The translations under genes were made by a program, and so were the position numbers. Source: Pseudomonadota bacterium (GTDB lineage: Bacteria; Pseudomonadota; Gammaproteobacteria; Enterobacterales; Enterobacteriaceae). From it: a DNA stretch of 51,823 nt. Location: positions 1-51,823 of the forward strand of contig JAGTSE010000060.1 in assembly GCA_018261615.1 (NCBI GenBank). Direction: 5' to 3'. Below, piece after piece: positions 25,105 through 32,942 of this stretch (position 1 is its first letter; each line of letters starts with the position of its first letter). The notes under the pieces are model-generated. The model saw only the letters and a list, made by a program, of their open reading frames with translations. It did no database searches and was not told the DNA's origin.

Positions 25105-26430
25105 ATGGATTCCACGCTCATTACAACCCACCCCGATGAGGAAACCCCTTCACTCAACCGTGCCCGTCGCGCTGCCTGGGGTAGCTTTGCCGGTGCGGTC
25201 GTCGACTGGTATGACTTTTTACTCTATGGCATTACTGCGGCGCTGGTGTTTAACAAAGAGTTTTTCCCGCAGATCGATCCGGCAATGGGTACGCTTGCCG
25301 CCTTCGCAACCTTCGGCGTCGGTTTTTTATTCCGCCCGCTGGGCGGCATCATTTTCGGTCATTTTGGCGATCGTCTGGGCCGTAAACGCATGCTAATGAT
25401 GACCGTCTGGATGATGGGCATCGCCACGGCCTGCATCGGTATTTTGCCTTCGTTCACCACCATTGGCTGGTGGGCACCCGCGCTACTGGTTACTTTGCGT
25501 GCACTCCAGGGCTTTGCCGTTGGCGGCGAATGGGGCGGCGCGGCACTGCTCGCCGTTGAGAGCGCACCCGCAGGCAAAAAAGCGTTTTACAGCAGCGGCG
25601 TGCAGGTAGGATATGGCGTCGGTTTGCTGCTCTCTACCGGGCTGGTGTCGCTGATCAGTAACATGACCAGCAACGAACAGTTTCTTAGTTGGGGCTGGCG
25701 TCTGCCTTTCCTGTTCAGTATTGTGCTGGTGCTCGGTGCATTGTGGGTGCGTAACGGCATGGAAGAGTCCAGTGAATTCGAACATACGCAGGCGCAATCC
25801 GCAAAACAGCAGAAAAAACGGCCGCCGGTATTTGAAGCGCTGGTCCGTCATCCGGGCGCGTTTTTGAAGATTATCGCCCTGCGCCTGTGCGAACTGCTGA
25901 CCATGTATATCGTGACCGCTTTCGCACTGAACTACTCGACGCAAAACCTCGGCCTACCGCGCGAGCTGTTTTTAAATATCGGTCTGTTGGTCGGCGGTAT
26001 CAGTTGCCTTACCATCCCGCTGTTCGCGTTACTGGCGGATCGCTACGGGCGTCGCCGTATCTATATTACCGGCGCGTTGCTCGGCGCACTGAGCGCGTTC
26101 CCGTTCTTTATGGCGCTGGAAGCACGTTCAATTTTCGGCGTGGTGTTCTTTTCGCTGATGTTGGCGAATATCGCCCACGATATGGTGGTCTGCGTACAGC
26201 AACCGATGTTCACCGAAATGTTCGGTGCAGGGTACCGCTACAGCGGCGCGGGAGTGGGCTATCAGGTTGCAAGCGTGGTGGGTGGAGGCTTTACGCCATT
26301 TATCGCGGCCGCGCTGGTGACGTTCTCCGGTGGCGAGTGGCATTCTGTGGCGATGTATCTGATGGCAGGTTGCCTGCTTTCGGCGCTAACCGCGATGTTG
26401 ATGAAAACAGCGCAACGGCATAAACAGTAA
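25105..26430 (+). CDS. shiA: Shikimate:proton symporter ShiA
   Basis: The 441-residue MFS transporter matches E. coli ShiA (438 aa) throughout, including the metabolite:H+ symporter signature GSFAGAVVDWYDFLLYG at the first helix, GHFGDRLGRKR in the 2-3 loop and VGGEWGGAALL. ShiA imports shikimate into the cytosol. A terminator follows the stop. The upstream 220 bp, after the IS debris, are AT-rich and presumably contain the promoter. The window therefore holds shikimate uptake (shiA) and YdiB-AroD, though 13 kb apart. Confidence 0.95.
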   Translation: MDSTLITTHPDEETPSLNRARRAAWGSFAGAVVDWYDFLLYGITAALVFNKEFFPQIDPAMGTLAAFATFGVGFLFRPLGGIIFGHFGDRLGRKRMLMMTVWMMGIATACIGILPSFTTIGWWAPALLVTLRALQGFAVGGEWGGAALLAVESAPAGKKAFYSSGVQVGYGVGLLLSTGLVSLISNMTSNEQFLSWGWRLPFLFSIVLVLGALWVRNGMEESSEFEHTQAQSAKQQKKRPPVFEALVRHPGAFLKIIALRLCELLTMYIVTAFALNYSTQNLGLPRELFLNIGLLVGGISCLTIPLFALLADRYGRRRIYITGALLGALSAFPFFMALEARSIFGVVFFSLMLANIAHDMVVCVQQPMFTEMFGAGYRYSGAGVGYQVASVVGGGFTPFIAAALVTFSGGEWHSVAMYLMAGCLLSALTAMLMKTAQRHKQ

Positions 26431-26447
26431 TTAAGAAGAAACAAAAG

Positions 26448-26477
26448 ACGCAGCCGTTCATAAGCTGCGTTTTTTTT
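26448..26477 (+). terminator. shiA terminator
   Basis: The stem acgcagc/gctgcgt with a 9-nt loop is followed by eight T residues. It ends where the convergent cbl coding sequence begins, so it may act on both strands. Confidence 0.8.
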
Positions 26478-27426
26478 AAATCTGGTAATCAATCACCGCT
26501 TCATCCGGCTCCATTACCTGACGTTTAATATCGTCCACCGACAGCCCGGCATTACACAACTCGATAAAGCGCCACACGTAATTGCGCTGTAGCTGACCTC
26601 GTTTCAGCCCCAGCCACACAGTGTTGGCGTCAAACAGATGCTGCGTATTCAGCCGCACCAGCTTAGCCTCTTCGTTCTCGCCGCTCGATTGCTCTGCCAC
26701 CAGCCCGACACCCAGCCCCAGCTCCACATAGGTTTTAATCACATCCGAGTCCTGCGCACTGAGCACCACATCAGGGATTAACCCCTTGCGGCCAAACGCT
26801 TCATCAATACGTGAACGCCCGGTGATCCCCTGGCGGTAAGTAATCAACGGCCAGCGGCTGATATCTTCCAGCGTTAGCGGCGAGCACTGCACCAGCGGGT
26901 GATCCTGCGGAACCAGTAAGCTGTGATGCCAGCGGAACCACGGGAAAGCCGCCAGCGAACTGTCGTTGCTTAAGCGTTCACTGGCGATACCAATATCCGC
27001 TCCGCCGTTATGCAGTAGCGACTCGATTTCCTGCGGCGTTCCCTGAATTAATTCCAGACGAACTTCCGGAAACAGCGCGCGGAACGATTTGATCACCGCC
27101 GGCAAGCTGTAACGCGCCTGCGTATGTGTGGTGGCGATGGTTAACACGCCAGAGGTGTCATTGGTGAAGAGATCGGCGAGTCGCCGAACGTTGCTCGCCT
27201 CATTGAGGATACGCTCAGCAATCACCAGCAATGCTTTACCCGGTTCAGTCATTCCCAGCAACCGTTTGCCACGGCGGATGAAAATCTCAATCCCCAGTTC
27301 TTCTTCAAGCTCGCGGATATGACGGCTGACGCCTGACTGCGACGTGTAAAGCATGTTGGCGACTTCGGTCAGGTTGTAATCCTGCCGCGCCGCCTCGCGG
27401 ATTATTTTTAATTGCTGGAAATTCAC
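26476..27426 (-). CDS. cbl: LysR-type regulator Cbl (sulfur-source control)
   Basis: The 316-residue LysR-family protein matches E. coli Cbl residue for residue over most of its length. The N-terminal winged helix (MNFQQLKIIREAARQDYNLT and SQSGVSRHIRELE) precedes an effector domain with TIATTHTQARYSLP and WPLITYRQGITGRS. Cbl activates genes for use of organosulfur compounds such as taurine and sulfonates. The start is GTG 27426 with GGAGGAAAG upstream; codons further upstream are not conserved. It follows nac by about 100 bp, as in E. coli. Confidence 0.94.
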   Translation of the reverse strand: MNFQQLKIIREAARQDYNLTEVANMLYTSQSGVSRHIRELEEELGIEIFIRRGKRLLGMTEPGKALLVIAERILNEASNVRRLADLFTNDTSGVLTIATTHTQARYSLPAVIKSFRALFPEVRLELIQGTPQEIESLLHNGGADIGIASERLSNDSSLAAFPWFRWHHSLLVPQDHPLVQCSPLTLEDISRWPLITYRQGITGRSRIDEAFGRKGLIPDVVLSAQDSDVIKTYVELGLGVGLVAEQSSGENEEAKLVRLNTQHLFDANTVWLGLKRGQLQRNYVWRFIELCNAGLSVDDIKRQVMEPDEAVIDYQI

Positions 27427-27527
27427 TCTTTCCTCCAGGCCGATCAGACATAACGCTATTGTTAAAGTCTGTGGCCTGGCAGAACAAATAATAAAAACCA
27501 GCACCTTATTCCATTAAGGAATAATCA

Positions 27528-28445
27528 CTAGCTCACCAACTGCAACTCATGGCTTTCCATCGCCGGACGGCTGACTAAAGACATTAAAATATCTTTTACC
27601 GCCTGTGCTTGTGGTGACAACGAGCCGCGGGCCGAAACATTCAGCGACAGCGGCAGGTTCATAGATGGTGTGGTAATACGTGCCATCCAGCCGTTGGTTG
27701 CGCCGCACAGCGAACGCGCGGCTGATTCCGGCAATACGGTAACGCCCATTCCGCTGGCGATTGCTGCGGTCAGCGTGGCAATTGATTCGATTTCCCCAAT
27801 GATTTTTGCCGTCAGACGGCGCAGAGAGAACGCTTCATCCACGCGCAGACGCACAGCGCTATAGTCACGCGGCAGGAACAGATTCATTTCAGCGACCGCG
27901 GTTAAATCCACGCTCTGCCCCGGACAATCACGGGTACCGACCAGATAGAGGTCTTCTTTCAGCAGCGGCAGGCTATTGATTCCCGCACCCGGCGCGCGTT
28001 CATACAGCACCGCCATATCCAGTTGACCACTCAACAATTTATCATTCAGCACCGCGCCGCTGTTTTCATGCAGATAGACCGCCACTTCGGGCAGCTCGTT
28101 ACGCACCGCCTGTAATAATGGCATGGTGACCGAAGACGCTGCCGTGCCTGGCGCAAGGCCGATAGAAACCTGGCCGCGCAAACACTGGCCGACGTTGTTC
28201 ACCGCCAGTTGTGCCTGTTCACACTGACGCAAAATCATGCGCGCATGGGTATAGAGAATTTTGCCTGCTTCCGTCGGCGTTACGCCCCGTTTAGTGCGGA
28301 TCAGCAACTGCTGATCCAGTTCACCTTCCAGAGTGGCGACTTGCTGACTCAGCGCGGGTTGCGCAATATGCAATACTTCGGCTGCCTGAGTCAGGCTTCC
28401 AATATCGACGATTTTTACGAAGTATTTCAGTCGTCTTAAGTTCAT
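27528..28445 (-). CDS. nac: Nitrogen assimilation control protein Nac (LysR-type)
   Basis: The 305-residue LysR-type protein matches Nac, starting MNLRRLKYFVKIVDIGSLTQ with the helix-turn-helix AAEVLHIAQPALSQQVATLE. Nac links sigma-70 promoters to nitrogen limitation. GGAGGCAAA precedes ATG 28445. About 60-75 bp upstream lies a perfect-spacing sigma-54 element (28503-28519) and further up an NtrC-type palindrome (28634-28650), consistent with known NtrC control of nac. The gene is next to cbl as in E. coli. Confidence 0.95.
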   Translation of the reverse strand: MNLRRLKYFVKIVDIGSLTQAAEVLHIAQPALSQQVATLEGELDQQLLIRTKRGVTPTEAGKILYTHARMILRQCEQAQLAVNNVGQCLRGQVSIGLAPGTAASSVTMPLLQAVRNELPEVAVYLHENSGAVLNDKLLSGQLDMAVLYERAPGAGINSLPLLKEDLYLVGTRDCPGQSVDLTAVAEMNLFLPRDYSAVRLRVDEAFSLRRLTAKIIGEIESIATLTAAIASGMGVTVLPESAARSLCGATNGWMARITTPSMNLPLSLNVSARGSLSPQAQAVKDILMSLVSRPAMESHELQLVS

Positions 28446-28502
28446 TTTGCCTCCTGTAAGGGATACCAATGCCAACGCCGGTTGTTATGATGTCGGAGGA
28501 GT

Positions 28503-28519
28503 TGCAATATGCTTGCCAG
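28503..28519 (-). promoter_or_regulatory. Sigma-54 promoter of nac
   Basis: On the minus strand CTGGCAAGCATATTGCA has the invariant GG (28516-28517) and GC (28504-28505) separated by exactly ten bases. Transcription would start near 28492, giving a leader of about 47 nt before nac. Confidence 0.88.
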
Positions 28520-28633
28520 TTTTAGTTAAGGATTCAATTAACCCTTAACAGGCTGGATAATAAGAGTTTCTAATTACAATGCCGGGTATTATCACTGAAA
28601 CACGGTTTGATAACTGCCCCATTAGGGGTAATT

Positions 28634-28650
28634 TGCACCATACTAGTGCA
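28634..28650. promoter_or_regulatory. NtrC-type binding site upstream of nac
   Basis: TGCACCATACTAGTGCA matches the palindromic NtrC consensus TGCACC-N5-GGTGCA except for one base. It is about 115 bp upstream of the sigma-54 element, a normal enhancer distance. Confidence 0.75.
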
Positions 28651-28728
28651 TATACCGGCTTATTGAGCTGGCGCACACGCAGGTTGCCCAAATTGTCAGC
28701 AAACGATCGCCCTCAGGCGATCCACCCT

Positions 28729-28758
28729 TTGACAAGGTCGGGCGTGACCGATAATATG
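28729..28758 (+). promoter_or_regulatory. Promoter of the second tRNA-Asn gene
   Basis: TTGACA (28729-28734) precedes GATAAT/TAATAT (28750-28758) with a spacing of 15-18 bp depending on the hexamer chosen, then the gcgcccc discriminator shared with the first asn tRNA. Confidence 0.7.
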
Positions 28759-28775
28759 CGCCCCGTTCACACGAT

Positions 28776-28851
28776 TCCTCTGTAGTTCAGTCGGTAGAAC
28801 GGCGGACTGTTAATCCGTATGTCACTGGTTCGAGTCCAGTCAGAGGAGCCA
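28776..28851 (+). tRNA. tRNA-Asn (anticodon GTT), island integration site
   Basis: This tRNA is identical over 76 nt to the copy at 23401-23476. In E. coli several asn tRNAs (asnU, asnV, asnW) lie around cbl-nac, and I cannot assign which this is. Its last 16 bases plus six downstream are repeated exactly at 38603-38624, marking it as the attachment site of a genomic island. Confidence 0.96.
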
Positions 28852-28857
28852 AATTTA
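28836..28857. repeat. attL: left 22-bp direct repeat of the island
   Basis: ccagtcagaggagcc plus aaattta, the 3' end of the tRNA-Asn gene, is repeated exactly at 38603-38624. P4-type integrases use tRNA 3' ends as attachment sites, and an integrase relic lies 160 bp inside. Confidence 0.88.
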
Positions 28858-29012
28858 TATTTTCATGCATCTTCACGAATCTTTATACGATTTAGATTCA
28901 ACAAGTTAGTGTGAAAAGTCTTCCCGATGCATTTTCATTTCCCTCTCTGCATCGGGCAAGATTGGTGGTCTGATTTGGGGTCATTTCAGTTCGATTATGG
29001 AGTGACCACCAT

Positions 29013-29096
29013 ATGTCTCTGAACGACACTAAAATCCGCAGCTTAAAACCATCCGCTAAACCTTTCAAAGTTTCCGATTCCCATGGTTTGTACCTT
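29013..29096 (+). pseudogene. P4-type integrase remnant (N-terminus only)
   Basis: The 28 codons encode MSLNDTKIRSLKPSAKPFKV and SDSHGLYL, the start of P4-family tyrosine recombinases. Homology is lost immediately after, so more than 90 percent of the gene is deleted. The 35 bp upstream (ggggtcatttcag and gagtgaccaccatat) are also found upstream of the second integrase relic near 51680-51710. The island can no longer excise by its own integrase. Confidence 0.87.
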
Positions 29097-29259
29097 ATAT
29101 ATGACCTCATTCGGCCTGAGCTGGCCGGGAAGTTTCCTTGTTAAATGCCCGCTTCCCGGCTCCCATCAGAAACTGTGCCCAACCGGCTCTCTGCTAAGGA
29201 CCGAGTGTAGTTTATCCACCACCACTCGAATCCTGGGCGAGAGGTTTCTTGAAACAGGC

Positions 29260-29322
29260 TACAGCGCCGTAAACCGGGTCAGCGAACTGCTCCCCTGGCG
29301 CGTCACGTTGCCTGAAGAGTAA
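29260..29322 (+). pseudogene. IS66-family transposase C-terminal remnant
   Basis: The last 20 codons before the TAA read YSAVNRVSELLPWRVTLPEE, matching the conserved C-terminus of IS66 TnpC (consensus around VNRVSELLPW). The rest of the element is missing. Confidence 0.7.
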
Positions 29323-29388
29323 TCCTCGTCGTCAATACGGCTCTCGCTGGACGCTTACGCATTACCGATCATATATTCCTTCACCAAA

Positions 29389-30522
29389 TTATTTGAAATA
29401 ACTTTCCCGCACAGGCGTTAACGCCGCACCAATCGCCGCGCAGTCTCCATCAATCAGACTCAGCATAAGATTGGGCTTCTCCGCAGAAATTTCCCAGCGC
29501 ATATCCGCTTTTACCCAGGGGAGCGCCAGAAACATCTCTCCAAGATTACGGGGAAGTTCACCGCCCAACACGATCGCCTGCGGATCAATGACTGCGTACA
29601 TGGCATCAATAGCACGATACAGGTTAGGTGTAACCTCTCTCACCCAGGACTGGGCAATCGGCCAGCCGGGATCAAATTTTTCATTCAGCTCACGTATACC
29701 ATTGATTTCGATTCCGCCGGCGTTCAGGCGCTCAATCAGGATCCCCAGCGCCGGACGTGAACGACCCTCTTCCGGCGAAAAGATGCGACTGATCTCACCG
29801 GCATTGCCAAATGCCCCCTGAAATGGCTTACCGTTAATGACGATACCGCCGCCGAAACCATAATTGAAGGACAGATAGCCGAATGTATCGTATTTCAGTC
29901 CTGCGCCCAGGAAGGCCTCCGCCTGTGCCCCGGTGGTGGCGTTGTTTTCGATCCATACAGGCCTTTCAAACAGCGATGAGATTTCACGATTAAGATCCAT
30001 CCCAAGCCAGTTTTTAAGCGGTGCCGGAGGATTAAAATACTTCCGCGAAGCATAGAGAAAACCCGCCATGCTGTATCCGATACCGGCGATCTTTCGCGGG
30101 TCTATGTTGTGATGACGCAGGGTTTCCAGATAGTGATACTTGATATCCAGTAACGTTCTTGCAGGCTCAGCGGGATTAACATCCAGCAACTGGTAATCCA
30201 CAACGCTACCGCGGAAATCCACAAGGCTTACCGCCACACAGTCTGAGTTAATGGATATGCCATAGCCGTAACGCGCCAGCGGATTAAGAGTGAGTGCCGG
30301 GCTGGGTTTGCCTCTTCCCTGGGGGATTGATGCACCGACATTTAAAAAACCGCCCTCTGACAGCGAGTCCACAATGCGATGCACGGAGGATTGGTTGAGA
30401 ATTGTCTGAGAGACTAACGAGGAACGTGAAATACCGTCGTTTCTGCGTACCAGCTCAAGAATGAGTCTTTCATTACGATTTAATTCAACCTCATTGACAT
30501 TGGTATCTCCGTGAAGCACCAC
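29389..30522 (-). CDS. ROK-family transcriptional regulator without the zinc motif
   Basis: The 377-residue protein has an N-terminal winged helix (residues about 15-65, with SRSSLVSQTILNQSSVHRIV) and a C-terminal ROK sugar-kinase-like domain (IGYSMAGFLYAS, WIENNATTGAQAEAFLG, YLSFNYGFGGGIVINGK). This is the architecture of NagC, Mlc and XylR-type repressors, which bind a sugar or sugar phosphate. The ROK cysteine motif CxCGxxGC is absent: the equivalent region reads GNAGEISRIFSPEEG. GTG 30522 has AGGAG six bases upstream. It diverges from the phosphatase gene and is the probable regulator of the whole island operon. Confidence 0.82.
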   Translation of the reverse strand: MVLHGDTNVNEVELNRNERLILELVRRNDGISRSSLVSQTILNQSSVHRIVDSLSEGGFLNVGASIPQGRGKPSPALTLNPLARYGYGISINSDCVAVSLVDFRGSVVDYQLLDVNPAEPARTLLDIKYHYLETLRHHNIDPRKIAGIGYSMAGFLYASRKYFNPPAPLKNWLGMDLNREISSLFERPVWIENNATTGAQAEAFLGAGLKYDTFGYLSFNYGFGGGIVINGKPFQGAFGNAGEISRIFSPEEGRSRPALGILIERLNAGGIEINGIRELNEKFDPGWPIAQSWVREVTPNLYRAIDAMYAVIDPQAIVLGGELPRNLGEMFLALPWVKADMRWEISAEKPNLMLSLIDGDCAAIGAALTPVRESYFK

Positions 30523-30570
30523 TTTTTCTCCTGTGTAACGAGACTGGAACAGTCATACTTTAACACATTT

Positions 30571-30590
30571 TTATGCAATGCGAATTATAA
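30571..30590. promoter_or_regulatory. Candidate operator 1 of the island regulator
   Basis: ttatgcaatgcgaattataa, read on the other strand, shares the core ATTCGCATT with the perfect palindrome at 31819-31831. It is in the intergenic region just upstream of the ROK gene. Confidence 0.45.
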
Positions 30591-30690
30591 GAATTTTACC
30601 GTAATGTGCTCTGCAATGATGTTCACAGGGATATATTCCCCACGTCTTTCCGTCATAAATAATTCATAAAAAAAGCACAAACTAAATATA

Positions 30691-30710
30691 GTGCATTACG
30701 CATTATATTT
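30691..30710. promoter_or_regulatory. Candidate operator 2 of the island regulator
   Basis: TGCATTACGCATTATA aligns with TGCGATTCGCATTATA at 31820-31835 (two differences plus a shift-free spacing). It is about 90 bp upstream of the phosphatase start. Confidence 0.45.
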
Positions 30711-30789
30711 TGACGGGGTATCCCCGGCAGAGACGGAGAGGAGGCAGTCACTGTCTGCGTATCCACATGGCAGGAACAAGAGGACAAAA

Positions 30790-31566
30790 ATGCATACAAG
30801 AAGAGAGAAAGCTGAACGGATAGCGCTTGAGGCTTCAGCCCTTGCGTTACGTTATTTCGAACAACTCACGGAGCTTCAGATTTATGAAAAGCGGCCTCAG
30901 GATGTATTCAGCCAGGCAGACTGTGAGGTTGAAAATCTGGTCAGGGAGATGATTGAGGCGTACTTCCCGGGAGAGAAAATCATTGGCGAAGAGCATGGCG
31001 GTGAGCTCAGCGACAGTTTCTGGTCTGTCGATCCTATCGACGGAACGAGTAACTTTCTCTGCGGTTCGCCGCTGTGGGGTATTTCCATCGGGTATGTTGT
31101 CGGAGGAGAGCCGGTATTTGGTGTCATCGTGCACCCGGTGCTTCAAATCATGCTGAGCGGAGGCAAAGCGTGTGGTCTGTATCTGAATCAGCAACCTTTC
31201 AGGCGCCCCGGCCGCGCGGCATCACTGAAAACGGTGGCAATCGGTGACAGTCCCTCCTGGGATTTCACTCATCAGCTCGGTATCGAAAAAGCTTACCGTG
31301 CGCTTGAGTGGAACATCGTACGCTATCGCTGCGCGACCATCGGTATTTCCTTTAGTGCGCTGGGCTATGTGAGTGGATATCAGGAGTGTTTCAGCAGTAT
31401 GTGGGATGTTTCAGCGGGTTATGCCATCTGCCAGGCCGCCGGGCTTGATGTCAGCCTTTATGGCGCTCAGGAAAAATGCCAGACGCACGTCTGTATCGGT
31501 ACCGCGGGAGTCAACGCGGTTTCAGCACCATTCATACCTCACCCCTGTTTTACCTCGTCTCTCTGA
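30790..31566 (+). CDS. Inositol-monophosphatase-family sugar phosphatase
   Basis: The 258-residue product has all IMPase metal and catalytic motifs: GEEHG (66-70), DPIDGTSNF (81-89) and WDVSAG (205-210). The family removes phosphate from inositol phosphates and related sugar phosphates in the cytosol, using Mg. Start at ATG 30790 follows AGAGGAC; an open extension to 30691 covers the promoter and operator region and is not real coding. In this island it would act after the phosphodiesterase, removing the remaining phosphate from the released polyol or sugar. AccG of the agrocinopine pathway belongs to the same family, which makes a sugar-phosphate substrate a serious alternative to inositol phosphate. 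Confidence 0.87.
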   Translation: MHTRREKAERIALEASALALRYFEQLTELQIYEKRPQDVFSQADCEVENLVREMIEAYFPGEKIIGEEHGGELSDSFWSVDPIDGTSNFLCGSPLWGISIGYVVGGEPVFGVIVHPVLQIMLSGGKACGLYLNQQPFRRPGRAASLKTVAIGDSPSWDFTHQLGIEKAYRALEWNIVRYRCATIGISFSALGYVSGYQECFSSMWDVSAGYAICQAAGLDVSLYGAQEKCQTHVCIGTAGVNAVSAPFIPHPCFTSSL

Positions 31567-31603
31567 CCGCCGTTTTTCCACACCATTTCCTTTCACATGA
31601 TGG

Positions 31604-31628
31604 CGGGATAGCACAAGGAGCTATCCCG
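31604..31628. terminator. Hairpin after the phosphatase gene
   Basis: A perfect 9-bp stem (cgggatagc/gctatcccg) with a 7-nt loop lies 37 bp past the phosphatase stop. It lacks a T run, so it may be an attenuating structure and not a strong terminator. Confidence 0.5.
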
Positions 31629-31720
31629 TTCGCCGGCATGCGCGCTCTTCAAATAAAGCCTTACCATTTAATATCAATCGTTAAGCATTAAAATACACAT
31701 GCGATTCACGAATTCTATGT

Positions 31721-31736
31721 TGTGAATTATTTCATG
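31721..31736. promoter_or_regulatory. Near-consensus CRP-like site upstream of the importer operon
   Basis: TGTGA-N6-TCATG matches nine of ten conserved CRP positions. It lies about 125 bp upstream of the ATPase start, suitable for catabolite control of a carbon-source operon. This is weaker evidence than the exact site at 7182. Confidence 0.4.
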
Positions 31737-31818
31737 TAATTGATTTTATTGAGTTTTAAATTCTTAATCAATTATTAATCGGAATGAAATTGCCTGAATT
31801 AACGCCACTACTTTATTA

Positions 31819-31831
31819 TGCGATTCGCATT
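31819..31831. promoter_or_regulatory. Perfect palindrome, candidate operator of the ABC operon
   Basis: ATGCGA-T-TCGCAT is a perfect 13-bp palindrome within tattatgcgattcgcattat, 30 bp upstream of the ATPase GTG start. Related sequences at 30571 and 30691 and a half match near 31699 (atgcgattcac) suggest one repressor, presumably the ROK protein. Confidence 0.6.
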
Positions 31832-31859
31832 ATAAATCTGCATCTACTGAGGAAAACCG

Positions 31860-32942
31860 GTGAACACACTTGAGATCCATGATGCCCGGCTGGCGTTTGG
31901 TGATTTTATCGTACTGGATGGTATTACCCTCCGGGCGGCAAAAGGCGAATTCGTTTCGCTGCTGGGCCCGTCGGGTTGCGGTAAGACCACATTACTCAAA
32001 GCCATTGCGGGTTTTTACCCCCTGGACAGCGGCAGTATCGTGATTAATCAGCAGGATATGCGCCCTGTTAAACCGGAACATCGTGATACCGCCATGTGCT
32101 TCCAGTCGTATGCACTTTTCCCGCACCTCACCGTTGCGGAAAACATCGGTTTTGGTCTGAAACAGAAAAAAACGGATAAAGCGGGAATAAATGAATGCGT
32201 GACGAAGATTGCGGAGCAGGTTTCGCTTAACGCCCATTTGCAAAAAATGCCATCGCAACTTTCAGGCGGGCAGCAGCAGCGTGTGGCGCTGGCGCGGGCC
32301 CTGGCGGTGCGTCCGGAAATCATGCTCTTTGATGAACCACTTTCTAATCTGGATGCCTGCCTGCGTGACCAGGTCAGACTGGAGATCAGGCAGCTGCAAC
32401 GCCAGCACGGTTTTACGGCAGTGTATGTCACACATGATCGCGCTGAGGCCTTATCCATGTCAGATGTTGTGGTCGTGATGAACGGCGGGGTCATCGAGCA
32501 GGCAGGTACTCCGGAAGAAGTTTATTTCCATCCTGTAAATCGTTTTGTCGCCGGCTTTGTGGGGCAGGCCAATTTTATGAAGGCGCGGGTTGTTTTAAGA
32601 GATGAGGCGCGGGGATATTACCATATCGACTGCGTACTCGGTCTGATGGAAGTGAACAGCCCGACGCCGCCGGTAGCCGATATGGTTTATGCCTTCTGGC
32701 GTCCTGAGGATGCTCTGCCGGGGAAGACAGACAACAGTCTGAATTGCCGGTCATTTGAAGTTAGCGCCGTCAGCTTTCTGGGCAATCTGTCCGAACTCCA
32801 GGTATCTCCCCCCGGACATCATCAGACCGAATCCCCCTGGCTTATTCAACTGGTGGGGCACAACTGTATTCGTAAAGGTGAACAGGTCGACTTTACCATC
32901 CCACCTGACAAAATTCGCTTTTTACAGGAGAGCTGTGAATGA
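31860..32942 (+). CDS. ABC importer ATP-binding protein (PotA/AfuC-like)
   Basis: The 360-residue ATPase shows Walker A GPSGCGKTT (36-44), signature LSGGQQQRVALARALA (134-149) and Walker B IMLFDEP, followed by the H-loop VTHDRAEAL and a C-terminal TOBE-like domain of about 110 residues. This is the architecture of the polyamine, iron, 2-aminoethylphosphonate and hexose-phosphate importers (PotA, AfuC, PhnT types). It starts at GTG 31860 behind GAGGAAAA. Its stop overlaps the first permease start (ATGA), giving coupled translation. It powers uptake of the island's substrate. Confidence 0.9.
   Translation: MNTLEIHDARLAFGDFIVLDGITLRAAKGEFVSLLGPSGCGKTTLLKAIAGFYPLDSGSIVINQQDMRPVKPEHRDTAMCFQSYALFPHLTVAENIGFGLKQKKTDKAGINECVTKIAEQVSLNAHLQKMPSQLSGGQQQRVALARALAVRPEIMLFDEPLSNLDACLRDQVRLEIRQLQRQHGFTAVYVTHDRAEALSMSDVVVVMNGGVIEQAGTPEEVYFHPVNRFVAGFVGQANFMKARVVLRDEARGYYHIDCVLGLMEVNSPTPPVADMVYAFWRPEDALPGKTDNSLNCRSFEVSAVSFLGNLSELQVSPPGHHQTESPWLIQLVGHNCIRKGEQVDFTIPPDKIRFLQESCE

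Larger units (their letters stand above)
28858..29388. other. Island left arm with decayed mobile DNA
   Basis: This stretch holds no intact gene. It contains an att-proximal arm (about 28866-28955) that resembles the DNA at 38652-38750, the integrase head at 29013-29096, sequence of unknown origin (29097-29259) and an IS66 tail at 29260-29322. Confidence 0.7.
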
